A DNA stretch of 61,096 bases, from the NCBI GenBank assembly GCA_023091735.1, contig JALKBU010000206.1, forward strand, positions 1 to 61,096, read 5' to 3'. This document shows, one piece after another, positions 10,891-21,695 of the stretch. Under the pieces are notes generated by a model. That model did not search any database. It saw only the letters and a program-made list of their open reading frames with translations, and was not told the origin of the DNA. Both the position numbers and the translations under genes were made by a program. This DNA comes from Trichomonas tenax (taxonomy: Eukaryota > Parabasalia > Trichomonadida > Trichomonadidae). The first letter of the stretch is position 1; each line of letters begins with the position of its first letter.

Positions 10891-12300
10891 TTGATTAATA
10901 TCATGTTAATATCAGCTCCATGTTCAACTAGAAGTTGAACCATTTCGAGAGATTTCTTTTCAACTGCTATTGATAGTGGAGTTACTTTACCTACTGATGA
11001 TCATATGCTATTGATTTATTGTATATCATAATGAAAATCAATTATGGCTGATTGTCCAATATCATTATGATAACCAATTGAAGTTAATTGATTTCATATC
11101 ATAATGATTATCATATATAATTGATTAGTTTGATATGAAAATGAACTTTATATACGAACAATTGATTTCATATCATAATGATGATCAAATAATACTGATT
11201 TATCACATCTTATATTTATGATGATCATAAATGATTGATTGACATAATAACACACCATCGCCAAAATGTGATTGATAAAATTGATTTCATTATGAAGAGC
11301 AAATGTGACTGATTTTTATTATATCATATTGATAATCAAACATGACCGATTGATTAAACTTAAGTTGATCTCAGCTCCATGATCAATGAGAAATTTACCA
11401 ATTTCGGAAGATATTTCATAAGCTGCATAATATAGCTGTGATGTATATGATAATGATGATCAGATACGAATTATTGATTTCATATCATAATCGGGTTTCC
11501 GGTAAGAAATAGAAAAGCTTCAAAATTTTCATTGTGAAAGTATTTTGTTGCATACATCTTCCCAATTGATCCCTTTTGTTCAAGGAGCCAATTGAAAATG
11601 TCATTACGGTGATAAGTAATCGCGGTGTCTAAATCTTTATCTGATATAGAATGGCCATCCTTATATAAAGACATGATGATCTTTTTGTTGCCTCCTTTAA
11701 CTGCGCAAACAAATGTATCATCAGTAATTGTGCTTCCCATCAATTTGAGATATTTGAAACATTTTTCTGATCCATATTTACATGCAATATCAATCAACGA
11801 TAATTTAGAATTATATTTTTGATTAACATCAAAGGATTCTTTCATTGCCTCAAACTGGAGTTCTTCAAGATTGTCCCATGTAACTGAATGGAAAACTGTT
11901 CCTTGTGGATAAATGTTAATGATATCAGATGCTTTCCCTTAAAGATATCTACATATCCAGAAATCAAAACCTAAGTTATTGAGAACAATCATGAATTTAT
12001 CATTATTAGGCGAAAAATCAAAGTTTTGGAGGTCATAAAGCATTTTGAAAAGATTTGAATATTGGAGAACATTTTTTGGACGTATAGATGATGCAATATC
12101 TATGAGATATGCAATAAATGTAATACCAACGGTATTTTCTTTCAGTTTATCACATAATTCCAAAAAGATTTTCTGAATTTGCTCTTTTTCCAATTGATTC
12201 TGTGTAAAAGATCGCATGATATCAATGGGAATTCTGAAGCACTCCGATATTTCTACATCTCAGACTTTCTTGAACAGTAAGTTAGCGAAAGGAGTGATTT
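10891..12300 (-). pseudogene. decayed DUF3447-type ankyrin-repeat gene
   Basis: Read on the minus strand from ~12290, a start-like segment (LLFKKV, stop, then VEISECF and TQNQLEK) matches the N-terminus also seen at 21892. It continues as an open block to 11939 and a second block at 11845-11480, with segments such as LIDIACKYGSEKCFKYL. Ankyrin-unit remnants follow at ~11345-11430 and ~10895-10990, containing LVEHGADIN. Stops and frame changes separate the blocks. The ankyrin units are ~455 bp apart, with the space filled by AT-rich degenerate repeats built on ATGATCAAA and TTGATTTCATATCATAATGA. The intact gene at 55943-57499 shows what the ancestor looked like. No function is expected. Confidence 0.8.
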
Positions 12301-12778
12301 TGATACTTTTGTAAAATTATCAATATTACGATTATTTTCAATTCAAAACTTATTGTTTTAGAAGTGAAAATAATCATATGATTCGACATTGCCAGTTTTC
12401 AAGCATTTTAGTGAGCTTTCACGCCCGTAAGTCAGTAGTCATTTTTTTGGACACAAAATATTTTTAAGCGACAGAATATATTCCTTTCTCTAAAAAGCTC
12501 TTATGCTCAATTATATGTTGTTAGCTTGGATAAGAGGCAAGGATGCTGTTCAAAATTTCGAAGAAATTGCAAATTTTGAAAATTTGAAATTTAAAACTTT
12601 AATAAAATTTGTTAATTTTGTGACAGTAAGATCTTATTAGTATCTGCAAACCATGTCCTCGGCAAATGCGCAACCCTATGAAGGAAGGATTGACGTTTTC
12701 TGCAGAATATAGGAAACATCGATGATAGAAAAATAAAGATAATAGACATTTATTTAATATAGTATACATCAAAAAATA
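12300..12778. other. AT-rich spacer
   Basis: Nothing beyond AT-rich sequence was seen between the ankyrin pseudogene and the 3' end of the ubiquitin-hydrolase gene. Confidence 0.55.
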
Positions 12779-15700
12779 TTAAACATCGCCAAGTATATCT
12801 TTCAATTTCTCGACTAATTCAGAATCCTTGTCAAATAATTCCATAAAGATTCTAATAAATGGTGCCGAAGATTCGTTTTGTTCAGAAACAGAAGCGCAAT
12901 TAATGCATTCTATGATTTGCTCTCTACAATTCTCACGCGCAAGTGCTGGGAGAACTGAGCATAAAGTAGCCATTGGAACGCCGGATTTCTTTATCAAGTC
13001 GAAGAGATTGCAGAGATACTGTGTGGATCGGTCGGATAGAGCTGCTGCGATGCATCTAGAAATAGGAACGCAAACGAGCGAAGCATCGGCGCTCATTGTT
13101 TTCATAACAATGTCGCTGATGAACTGCGATGGAACTTCATCATGCTCAAAGTGCCCTGCAACATCAATAATCATTTGACAGAGCTTTGTCTGGAAACTGC
13201 TCTGAATATCATAATCATCTGAAAGGAATGAATCTGATAGAGCCACAAAACCGCCACAAAGTGCAGCTGTGACTAAATCCTTTTTAACTTCGAATGTATC
13301 ATCATTAATCTTGGACAAAATCGTGAGAAGAGTTCCTTTTGAAGTGATGACAATATGATTGTTGTCATTGATAATGGAAACAACACTCTTTGTTAAATCA
13401 GGATCAGAAATAACATAAGTAAGAAAATCAAGGCTAATTTCGTAACTTGCGTGTTCAATGAATGAAACCATTGCTTCGAAGAAGTCAGGAAGCATGATTA
13501 AGACAGAAATGCTGTCGGTTCCATTGCTGATCTTCTTAATAACAGAAATCGCCGCTGCGAATAAATATGAACCACAGTCAACATTCTCGAAACTTATTGG
13601 TAAAACAGAAGTAACAAAATTCTCGATGAAATCTTCTCCACATAACAACTTCATCTTGTGTGGATCACAGAGACCCAATGCTCTAACAAGTTCCAATTTA
13701 TTGGGCTCTGCTTGTCCAATCTTTTCCACAAGACTGAGTGTGCAAGAAATGAAGGAATCGCTTTGTTTTCTCACTGCAATTCTCTGCATTGTTCTTGCGA
13801 GAGATGTCAATCTAAATCCTGTATCAAGGCTTTGAACATCGAGATCTCTAATGAATAAAACCAATTGTGCAGTAAATTCGTCGATATCAATATCTTCATA
13901 GCTGATCAATTCATCATCGTCATCGTCATCAAAGTCATCATCATCGAGACGCGGAATGTTATCGGTGAGAATCTCTTCAGCAGAAAGAAACTGCAACTTT
14001 CCTGGGAAGCAGCTCTTAACAAATTTCTCGGAATTCTTCCTTGTGCTGTCATTCTCATCGATGAGAAGATCAAGAAGTAATTCGTTGGCCTGTGATAAAA
14101 CAATATTTCTGTGTGGAGTCAAAGCGAGAACTTTTGCAAGAGCTTCATTTGTTATTCCGCTTTCACGCATAACATCTCTGAGAACGGCAACAGGAATAAA
14201 TGGAACTGCTGCAGTGAACAAGAAACCAGCAGAAAAGTCATCACATTGTGCTAAAATTGTCCTTAAAACAGCCATCAAATCAATTAATTTCTCTGAAGCT
14301 GCTTTAACGAAAACAGACATTAACGATGTTCCGTTGACTGAAAGAAGAAGATTTGGAGCAATGAAGATCAAACTCGAATAATCTTGCTCCATAAGATCTT
14401 TAACATGATCCATCAAGACTCTGAGAAGAGGAATCAAATCAGCTTCAACATCATGACTTAATGCGAATATTGCACCAATTACATTATCAATGATTGTTCT
14501 CGTCATCTGGCAAAATCTGCAAAGCAAATGTAATGTCTTCGATTTGGTGCCTAAAATTGCTGAAGTTTTATACATTGTTGGCTTTAATGTTGATGAAATA
14601 ACTTCAGCAATCTTTGTCAAGTTTTCTCTTTCGTTAGGAAGTGATGGACAGCCTGAAATGAGTTCACAAGTGAGAACAATGCAGACCTCATTTGCATGGA
14701 GCATAACATTGTGAAGATGTTCTTTGTCTTTTGCAAACCTTTGAATAATCTTGTCGCTATACTTCAAGAGGCTGTTGAACACTTTAACTTTGTTTTCAAC
14801 GAGATTAGAATGAACATAGACATTAAAGAAGTAATCCAACAAAAGATTTTCGTTGTTCAGCCAAAGAATGAATTTCAAGAAAGCAGATGTATATGTTGCT
14901 TCATAGCGACTGAACGTATCATTGTCAGCTTCGATTTGTTTGAGAATTTCTTCATCAACGGCTTTAGTGACTTTATCGTCATCATCGCAATATTTATGTG
15001 GATAATCTTGTTTCGTGTAGATCAAGCAATAAGCAGATGGCGAATAATAGCTTGATTCGTGTATTTCTGACTCATCTTCGCCACTGAAACATTCACTTTC
15101 GAAGCATTCGAATGGAAATTCACCGACGGTCTTGTCATTGAACATAATCCATTTTCCATCGATTGATATCAACGAATAATAATGTCCTAATTCAGCAACA
15201 CCGTCGTGAATGACAACACCTGTGAGTTTATATAGATTTGGAATGTTTGGTGTTGAAGTGTATCTCGAAATATCGATTTCCATTGGGAATTCGAATCTAT
15301 CGTTAACTTTGTATCTTTCATAAGTGTCGAGATTATATTCGAAGCGCTTCAATTGAATGAAAAGGTGCTCTGGACTCTCTGATATTCTGCATGATTTCCT
15401 GACATCAATCTTGTGTCCGAGAGCTTCAGCATAATATTGATCATCACCTGTAAGATATTGATAACCAATGAAAGACTCAAAGCTGTCCTCAAGGCAATCA
15501 TAGCCTTTGACATCGAGACAGATGGTGAAGAAATCTTCATTATTTTCAGCTGTGAATGTTTCATTCATTCCCTCGAATGTGTTAGTGAACTTTCCAGTGA
15601 ATGTTTTTGTGACATCAGCTGGAAGGGAGCCCAAAAATGATTGATAAAACTCAACAGCATCTTGTTGTTCCGCTGGATTGACTTTGAACGCTCTGCAGAA

Positions 15701-18700
15701 GTTATGTGTTGTCTGTATCGGGTTACTTGACAATTGCATGCTTGCGAAGAGTTGCTGTGCATCATGGAGCCACTCTGGCTTTTCAGCTCTCATTTCGAGC
15801 AACTTTAATCTGAAAACAGAATCCGAGAAAAGTTGCTGAAGAATGGAATTGATGTAACATGTTGCACCAAGATTTTTGAGTCCACACATTTGACGTCCTT
15901 CTTCCTCTTCTTTGTAGTTGAATTCCATTGATGTGAAACAGAATGTCGTTGATGGCTTTGAGAGGCAATCTCCGAGAACTTTGAGCAAACTCTCTTTAAC
16001 AGATGGAATTGTTAAAACTGTAACAGATATTATGGAAATGAGTCGTATTTGAACTGATTCATTTTGTTCTCTGATGATCCTTGGAATGATCATTTGAGAG
16101 ATCTCTTCATCTATTATTTGTGGACTAACGCTTGCGACTTTAGCAAGGAAATTAACAACACCAACATAAAGAGTTCCTTTGGCTTTCTTGAGCAATCTCT
16201 TGAGAACGCCAATGCATCCACTTGGATCACATCCGTCTGTGAATGATTCCGAAAATGCAAAGAAGAAATTATCAGCGACATTTGTGTGATTCTCGACATC
16301 ATTAACGATCTTTGATAAGAAGTTGAATGCAATTGTTTTGTCCTCTAAATCCTGGATAAACATAATTAAGACTCTGTACATATTTTCATTGAAATAGAAG
16401 ATTCTTTGGCTAAGATTTGATTTATCGCTGAACATCAAAGAAGCAAATTTAGCGTTGTTGATATCTTCAAGCTTTGTTAATGCCTGATAAGCTGCCATCG
16501 TTCCATCTTTATCATGCATGAAAACTTTTGAAGCAATGTTGAAATATTGGTCATAGAATTTCGCTGGATAAGGACTCTCCAAATTAGTCAAAATATCTAA
16601 AGCTGGTGGAGCTGCTTTCAAATCTATCTTTCCATCAATAAGAGCGCGAATGAGATCATAATCATTTGAGAAAACTTCATAATCTTCTTCCTCATATTCA
16701 TAGTAATCAATCGTTTCAAAAATTGTTTCTAAAAGATATTTCTGGCGCTGCCAAGTCTTTGATTTGATAACTTCATCAAGTTGGCCTCTTCTTGCTGCGA
16801 TTTCGATAGCTTTATCAGCTGTCGGTATTCTATTAAGGACAGAAAGACAAGAATTAATTAATTTCTCTTCACTGCTGTCGAGGAAACCAAACATAATATC
16901 AGCGACACCATTCTCACAAATAGCGACAGATGGAAGGCTCTTAGCAGGGAACTTGTATTGCCTGAAACTCTTTGTCGTCATAATGTTGAATTTAGAATCC
17001 TTTAGGATTCCATATTGAGCTAAAGTGAACTGTCTTCCGAGTAATTTTCCTTCATAATAAAGTGAAATGTCATCTTTGTAAACACCAATTTTTGCACCAA
17101 TCTTTGCAAGAAGAGTTCCAACAGATATAGTTGGAGAAACTTTCATATCAAAGGACTCCGATTTCAAGAAGATTGTAGCTCTGATCGCATCAAGATCGAA
17201 AGTTGGTGTATGACGAGTTACTCCGATATCTTCAAGAGTTACATCAATCTCGAATTTCGGAAGAAGACGTGCAATAACATTGATACATCTTCTGCGAGCA
17301 TTATCAGAGCCACGAAGAAGTGTATCTTGGAACAAACTGAGGATAAAATTGAATCCTTCAATTCCAAAACTTGCTTTGCTTTGTTCTGAAAATTCTTCGA
17401 GAGAATATTGTGCAAATGCTGCAGATTCATCGGATTCACACTCTTGAATAATGCGTAATGTCATCGGAAATTCAGCAGAAAGAGAAACAGGTGCATATCT
17501 TGGAACTTTCTTTGTTGGAGAACTCTTTGCGTTTGCTTCAGTAATTCTTTTATGCTGCCATTCGTTTGCTAATTCAAATGCCCAAACAAGTCGTGTGAAT
17601 GGCTTAGATGCGTTCTTGAAGTCATGCTTGCCGAGAAGATCAATTAAAAATTCGTAAGCAGATGGGAACAAACATTCATATGAAAGCTTGAGTGTTGAAG
17701 CAATGAAATCGAAGCAACTGTCTTCATCATCATTCTTTACGATTGTTTCCAACTGTTGTCTTGTCAATTTCTTCTTATACTTAACTAAAAGGTAATGAAG
17801 AATGTTATATAAACGAGAATTGTTCTTCTTTTCTTTGTTAACTAAAGCAGAAATTTTGTCAGCAAAAGAAACATCAATACGTATTTCATCATCTGAAGTT
17901 ATCATTTTCTCAATAAGTTCTACAATCTTGTCATCAACACTAGGGACAATTAAAGACGAAAGCTTATCAAATAAAGCTTGAACTAAGTCCGCAGGAATTT
18001 TGTATTTCAGCATTTCTGCAACTTTCGGCAATGATGTTTTTGAATATCTTTCATCAGGTAAACTTTGAACAAGAAAGTCAACAGCCATTCTAGCATATGT
18101 TGGGTACTGAATTGATGCTTGAATAGCGACAACTCCCATGAAATCGAAAAGATTATCATTCATTTCAAGCTTCAAAGCTTCATCCATGAAATCTATAATT
18201 TCTTTATTTTTCATGACAAAGCAATGAATGATGCACATGAAGTATGCTTTCTTCTGACCTGGCGATGCATTGTTTGCTTTACTTAGAATCTTGTGAAGCA
18301 TGTCTTTATTGGCTTTTCCAACTAAAGCAATTGTAGCGCAAATTTGATCGAATTTCATAATCATGTTCTCGTGCCAACTTTTATCTAAGAAGATGTTAAT
18401 TAGACCTGATTCTTGGAGCCATTCATCCATTAGGTCCTCATCTGTGTCCTGTAAGTCTTTCAAGCAAAACACAATGATTTTAATGCCAACAAGCTGCTTA
18501 TCGAGAATATCCATCTGCAAAAGTTGAAGAGAAAAATTCAAAGTGTTTTTCGTCACCTGCTTGTAGCAATCATCCATTGATGACAAATAAATAGCTAATT
18601 GCAGGTTATTTTGAAGTATATCATTATCAAAAGATCTGATTGCTGCAGTATCAACACTTTTATAGAATCTATCAATTGCATTGGCTATTTTTGCGACGAA

Positions 18701-19240
18701 ATTCGCAAGAATAACAGGGTCGAACCATTGACGAATTTCACAAAGAACCGAAAGATATGCACTTAAATGCAATATATTTGGAATCTTGTCGGGATTGTTG
18801 ATTCTATTCAATAGCAATGTAAAATAATCTGATTTAAAGAACGTATTTGTTATATGTTGCAAAAAAGGCGAAATTTGAACATTTGGATTGTTAACGCGAT
18901 AAATCGGTGCTTTTGAATTAAATATTTGCAGTATTGTTGTCGTGAAGTCGAAGAAATCGTTGCTAATTGCCGTTGAAAAATGCAACAAAACTTCATTTAT
19001 TAACTTCTGGATCAGCGATTTTGAATTTATATCATTTGGTTGTGACGACAGTACAGCATGAAGGAAACTGTGGACAGTTGTTGGAATAAATAGTTGATTA
19101 AAAGTCTCTATTTTTCCTTCCACAGAATAAGTCCGTAAAAAATCAAAAAACTGATGTATTTCGTTCGAATCCTTGTTGAAGTTCTTAACAGCAACGATAA
19201 GTTCCCTCTCCCACGCTTTATATTCTTCAACAGTGTTCAT
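12779..19240 (-). CDS. ubiquitin carboxyl-terminal hydrolase, USP9X/USP34-type (peptidase C19), 2153 aa
   Basis: A giant deubiquitinase. The Cys box GLKNLGATCYINS starts at residue 1120 with nucleophile Cys1128. The His box ELGHYYSL has His1353, and the DGKWIMFNDKTV segment supplies the downstream polar residue, so the triad is present. A ubiquitin-like segment lies at ~687-765. Residues 1-680 and ~1430-2150 are helical, Leu-rich solenoid without membrane segments, as in USP9X/USP34/USP24, where the catalytic core sits inside large ARM-like arms. A strongly acidic Asp run lies near residues 1755-1780. The catalytic core spans ~1120-1420. The first in-frame ATG at 19240 follows an A/T-rich leader with no clear initiator. 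Role: removal of ubiquitin or polyubiquitin from substrates in cytosol or nucleus; substrates cannot be read from sequence. Confidence 0.92.
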   Translation of the reverse strand: MNTVEEYKAWERELIVAVKNFNKDSNEIHQFFDFLRTYSVEGKIETFNQLFIPTTVHSFLHAVLSSQPNDINSKSLIQKLINEVLLHFSTAISNDFFDFTTTILQIFNSKAPIYRVNNPNVQISPFLQHITNTFFKSDYFTLLLNRINNPDKIPNILHLSAYLSVLCEIRQWFDPVILANFVAKIANAIDRFYKSVDTAAIRSFDNDILQNNLQLAIYLSSMDDCYKQVTKNTLNFSLQLLQMDILDKQLVGIKIIVFCLKDLQDTDEDLMDEWLQESGLINIFLDKSWHENMIMKFDQICATIALVGKANKDMLHKILSKANNASPGQKKAYFMCIIHCFVMKNKEIIDFMDEALKLEMNDNLFDFMGVVAIQASIQYPTYARMAVDFLVQSLPDERYSKTSLPKVAEMLKYKIPADLVQALFDKLSSLIVPSVDDKIVELIEKMITSDDEIRIDVSFADKISALVNKEKKNNSRLYNILHYLLVKYKKKLTRQQLETIVKNDDEDSCFDFIASTLKLSYECLFPSAYEFLIDLLGKHDFKNASKPFTRLVWAFELANEWQHKRITEANAKSSPTKKVPRYAPVSLSAEFPMTLRIIQECESDESAAFAQYSLEEFSEQSKASFGIEGFNFILSLFQDTLLRGSDNARRRCINVIARLLPKFEIDVTLEDIGVTRHTPTFDLDAIRATIFLKSESFDMKVSPTISVGTLLAKIGAKIGVYKDDISLYYEGKLLGRQFTLAQYGILKDSKFNIMTTKSFRQYKFPAKSLPSVAICENGVADIMFGFLDSSEEKLINSCLSVLNRIPTADKAIEIAARRGQLDEVIKSKTWQRQKYLLETIFETIDYYEYEEEDYEVFSNDYDLIRALIDGKIDLKAAPPALDILTNLESPYPAKFYDQYFNIASKVFMHDKDGTMAAYQALTKLEDINNAKFASLMFSDKSNLSQRIFYFNENMYRVLIMFIQDLEDKTIAFNFLSKIVNDVENHTNVADNFFFAFSESFTDGCDPSGCIGVLKRLLKKAKGTLYVGVVNFLAKVASVSPQIIDEEISQMIIPRIIREQNESVQIRLISIISVTVLTIPSVKESLLKVLGDCLSKPSTTFCFTSMEFNYKEEEEGRQMCGLKNLGATCYINSILQQLFSDSVFRLKLLEMRAEKPEWLHDAQQLFASMQLSSNPIQTTHNFCRAFKVNPAEQQDAVEFYQSFLGSLPADVTKTFTGKFTNTFEGMNETFTAENNEDFFTICLDVKGYDCLEDSFESFIGYQYLTGDDQYYAEALGHKIDVRKSCRISESPEHLFIQLKRFEYNLDTYERYKVNDRFEFPMEIDISRYTSTPNIPNLYKLTGVVIHDGVAELGHYYSLISIDGKWIMFNDKTVGEFPFECFESECFSGEDESEIHESSYYSPSAYCLIYTKQDYPHKYCDDDDKVTKAVDEEILKQIEADNDTFSRYEATYTSAFLKFILWLNNENLLLDYFFNVYVHSNLVENKVKVFNSLLKYSDKIIQRFAKDKEHLHNVMLHANEVCIVLTCELISGCPSLPNERENLTKIAEVISSTLKPTMYKTSAILGTKSKTLHLLCRFCQMTRTIIDNVIGAIFALSHDVEADLIPLLRVLMDHVKDLMEQDYSSLIFIAPNLLLSVNGTSLMSVFVKAASEKLIDLMAVLRTILAQCDDFSAGFLFTAAVPFIPVAVLRDVMRESGITNEALAKVLALTPHRNIVLSQANELLLDLLIDENDSTRKNSEKFVKSCFPGKLQFLSAEEILTDNIPRLDDDDFDDDDDDELISYEDIDIDEFTAQLVLFIRDLDVQSLDTGFRLTSLARTMQRIAVRKQSDSFISCTLSLVEKIGQAEPNKLELVRALGLCDPHKMKLLCGEDFIENFVTSVLPISFENVDCGSYLFAAAISVIKKISNGTDSISVLIMLPDFFEAMVSFIEHASYEISLDFLTYVISDPDLTKSVVSIINDNNHIVITSKGTLLTILSKINDDTFEVKKDLVTAALCGGFVALSDSFLSDDYDIQSSFQTKLCQMIIDVAGHFEHDEVPSQFISDIVMKTMSADASLVCVPISRCIAAALSDRSTQYLCNLFDLIKKSGVPMATLCSVLPALARENCREQIIECINCASVSEQNESSAPFIRIFMELFDKDSELVEKLKDILGDV

Positions 19241-19830
19241 TTATTTTTTTATAAAAAAATTGCCGTTTTGAAATTTTTAAATTAATTGGGGTTATTGCAC
19301 TCTCTTAAATTATAATTAATCATTATACTGTATATAATTTATTTCACTGAAAATTTTCGAAATCAAACCCCCTTTATTTAAAATTTGGCGTGTAAATTTC
19401 AAAAATGCTTTGTAAATACTAAAGATGTCATGTAAAATTTATTAAATGCCATGTAAATTGAATTTTTGCCATCATTTTTTTTTCATATTCCATGAAATTG
19501 ACTAAAGTAGTGTAAACAATCAAACAATAAACGTATGGTTGATTTAGCCTCAAGTGCTCCTTTAAACACGTCTTAAATTATTGGACATTTTTCACAGATT
19601 TTGATCAAAATTTTCTATATTTAATATATATCATATTATTATTCATCAATTTATCTTCCTATAAGTTATGTAGTATATACACTAATTTACAGCTGATGAA
19701 ATTGGTTAAATTCAAAATTTGTATTTATAATCTTGGGAAAATTAATAAGCTAGTTCATGTTGTGAAAATATATCGTTCCGGAAATAGAAAATAAGTCTTA
19801 CGTTTTTTCCAAATAATAATATAATTCTAT
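19241..19830. other. intergenic spacer between USP and WD40 genes
   Basis: Upstream region of the USP gene and 3' side of the WD40 gene. It contains a short tandem repeat (listed separately) and otherwise only AT-rich sequence. Confidence 0.6.
19389..19473. repeat. ~20-bp tandem repeat built on TGTAAAT
   Basis: TGTAAA(T/A) recurs at 19391, 19411, 19431 and 19452, each followed by an A/T run and (A)ATGC/ATGTC, giving a 20-21 bp period over four copies. It lies 150-230 bp upstream of the USP start. The core overlaps the recurrent (T)GAC(A/G)TGTAAA word seen near other gene starts, so it may be a cluster of regulatory sites; this is inferred. Confidence 0.6.
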
Positions 19831-20973
19831 TTATTTAAGTTCTGCTTGAACTGTGTTAAGACCAGATGCTCTATTTATACAAACATCTGCGATGGCGATT
19901 TGCGCTTCTTCGTCTGGAGAAATAATTGGAATTTCTTGAGGTGGTGCAGAAATTAATTCTTCGCGATTTCCTTGTAATGATTTCTTCAAGACTGGGAATC
20001 CTTTTGGCTTTCCACGTTGTTCTTTTGGCAGTCTTCCTTTCTGCTTCTCTGTTTCTTCTTTAGATAGATCAGGAAGCCACTTAAGAGCGAATGGAGTTCC
20101 AGAGATTTGACGATTCTTGATTGAAACACCAGATGATGTATCCCAACAATGGATGTACTTATCCAACGAAATACTGTATAAGGAGCGATCGTCATCGCTT
20201 ATTGCCAAGTCTGTAATAGCCTGAGAGTGTCCTGGATCATATTTATCACCAACTTCTGTTTCAGCTGATAAATATACTGGATATATGCCGCCGACGACAT
20301 CACCGACGTAAACAATACTTTCATTATGGGCCAAGCAAACGCATGTTAATTCATTCTCAAATGAAACAGAAAGTATTTCACAACCAGCACAAAAGTCAAA
20401 GCACTTGAGCATCTTATCTGTTCCAACTGTGAAAACACGGCCATTTGTAGAAACAGCCATATCTGTGATTCCTAGAGAGTGAATGGACCATGTTTGCTCC
20501 GGTTCAGTATTGCCGAAGAGATCAGGTATGCACCATCCAGCGGCTCTGCCTGTCTCTGATGCTGCAAAAATGACCCAAATGGAAGTATTGATTGCTAGAC
20601 AGGAAATTGGACCGATATGCATGTCTTGGTTGAAGACAAGCTCGCCATCAGCAGATTTCCACAACATTATTTTGCCATCTGAAGTTCCAGCTGCAATATA
20701 TCCGCCATTAATCGCAATACAATTTATTGTCGAGTCTATTGAGCATTCAGCGCGCTTCTGTAGCTTAATATCACTGTTAATACATAACTTGGCAGCACTT
20801 TTGTTCTTTGTTATAATAGAAACAAGATATTTGTCGCAAATATCGAAATTGTGCTTGCTTGCGGATGTCGAAAAGTTGTTGAAAGGCTCCACAGCAGCGA
20901 GTTTTTCCGAAACTATTTGAGAAGGTGAATCATCCAATGAACTGCAGGCGACAAAAAGTCTCCTGTTGCTCAT
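19831..20973 (-). CDS. WD40-repeat protein, Ipi3/WDR18-like
   Basis: A 380-aa beta-propeller protein. WD-type blades are visible, for example IAAGTSDGKIMLWK, FAASETGRAAGWC, VFTVGTDKMLKCFDF, VYVGDVVGGIYPVYL and LYSISLDKYIHCWD. The N-terminal 'cell-surface-of-blade' opening, the IHSLGITDMAVS segment and the LSVSFENELTCVCL segment resemble Ipi3/WDR18, a subunit of the Rix1/PELP1 pre-60S ribosome maturation complex. The C-terminal ~80 residues are charged and non-repeat. The fold is certain; the Ipi3 assignment is moderate because WD40 proteins are easily confused. The start at 20973 is only 140 nt from the start of the divergent zinc-finger gene, so the two share a compact intergenic promoter. 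Confidence 0.8.
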   Translation of the reverse strand: MSNRRLFVACSSLDDSPSQIVSEKLAAVEPFNNFSTSASKHNFDICDKYLVSIITKNKSAAKLCINSDIKLQKRAECSIDSTINCIAINGGYIAAGTSDGKIMLWKSADGELVFNQDMHIGPISCLAINTSIWVIFAASETGRAAGWCIPDLFGNTEPEQTWSIHSLGITDMAVSTNGRVFTVGTDKMLKCFDFCAGCEILSVSFENELTCVCLAHNESIVYVGDVVGGIYPVYLSAETEVGDKYDPGHSQAITDLAISDDDRSLYSISLDKYIHCWDTSSGVSIKNRQISGTPFALKWLPDLSKEETEKQKGRLPKEQRGKPKGFPVLKKSLQGNREELISAPPQEIPIISPDEEAQIAIADVCINRASGLNTVQAELK

Positions 20974-21020
20974 TTTGTTGAAAACTAATATTTAACGTCA
21001 CTTTTCCTGATTTGTTAATT

Positions 21021-21030
21021 GACATGTAAA
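21021..21030 (+). promoter_or_regulatory. GACATGTAAA element in divergent promoter
   Basis: GACATGTAAA lies in the 140-bp gap between the divergent WD40 and zinc-finger genes. The same word (or TTTACATGTCA / TGACGTGTAAA) occurs at 21802, 21824, 33618, 33632, 39686, 54721 and 57586, mostly within ~100 bp of a gene start. I infer a promoter element; the binding protein is unknown. Confidence 0.45.
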
Positions 21031-21084
21031 GAGGCTACTTTCAAATCATTTGAAATGTAAAGTGTCGTATGTCAAAAATGCGGG

Positions 21085-21090
21085 TCACTT
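21085..21090 (+). promoter_or_regulatory. initiator (Inr) TCACTT
   Basis: TCACTT fits the trichomonad Inr consensus TCAYTW. Transcription starting at its A (21087) would leave a 27-nt leader before the ATG at 21114. It would also exclude the upstream in-frame ATG at 21069. This decides the start of the zinc-finger gene. Confidence 0.65.
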
Positions 21091-21113
21091 TTACAGATAT
21101 TAATAAAACAAAA

Positions 21114-21695
21114 ATGTCGAGCAAAGACAGGACGGAAGCTTTCCATCAGTTCCTTCGTCAACGCAACATCGGAGAATTTTCTCCCGCGATTCCTGAGGAT
21201 GTTGGAAAGCACCTTCAAGGCGTTCCTTACGAAGAAGATCTCGTTCCCGTTCCTGACATGGAGCAGTTCCCTCTTCCGCCACTAAAGAAGCGCCAGAAGC
21301 TTAGCACAGAGGAAATGAGGAAAATGCTCGCTCAGGCACAGATAGAAAGTGTTTTATTCGCAGATAACGAGGAAGAAGAGGAACACGACTTGTCAACATT
21401 CCAACTAATCGATACTCCAACACAATATTCGTCAGCTGGTCACTTTATAAAGGTGAAACAAGCGTTAAGCACAAATTATACGATGAAATCAGAAGAAATG
21501 GGACTTCTAACAAAGGTTGTCTGCTGCAAAGAGCTCTACTGCACGAATCCTGCTGTTCCTACATTCGAATACTGCATAAATCACCTTCCAAAGGATCAGA
21601 ATTTCAATAATCAGAAGTTTGTACTCAAGTGCGCTAAATCTGGATGCACCAAGATTGCTTACGCAGAGACTCCATTCTGTTTTGAACATCAATGA
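21114..21695 (+). CDS. C3Hc3H-type zinc-finger protein (KANSL2/INO80D-like)
   Basis: A 193-aa protein if translation begins at 21114; an ATG at 21069 would add 15 residues but lies upstream of the Inr. The C-terminal ~60 residues hold paired clusters: CC..LYC..(..)YC..H and, ~20 residues later, C..SGC..(..)FC..HQ. This is the arrangement of the 'potential DNA-binding domain' (zf-C3Hc3H) of KANSL2 and INO80D, chromatin-complex subunits. Upstream is a charged region with an acidic stretch (EEEEEHD) and a PLPPLKKRQK basic/proline segment that could act as a nuclear signal. A role in a histone-acetyltransferase or remodelling complex is inferred from family resemblance only. The gene is divergent from the WD40 gene. 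Confidence 0.7.
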   Translation: MSSKDRTEAFHQFLRQRNIGEFSPAIPEDVGKHLQGVPYEEDLVPVPDMEQFPLPPLKKRQKLSTEEMRKMLAQAQIESVLFADNEEEEEHDLSTFQLIDTPTQYSSAGHFIKVKQALSTNYTMKSEEMGLLTKVVCCKELYCTNPAVPTFEYCINHLPKDQNFNNQKFVLKCAKSGCTKIAYAETPFCFEHQ

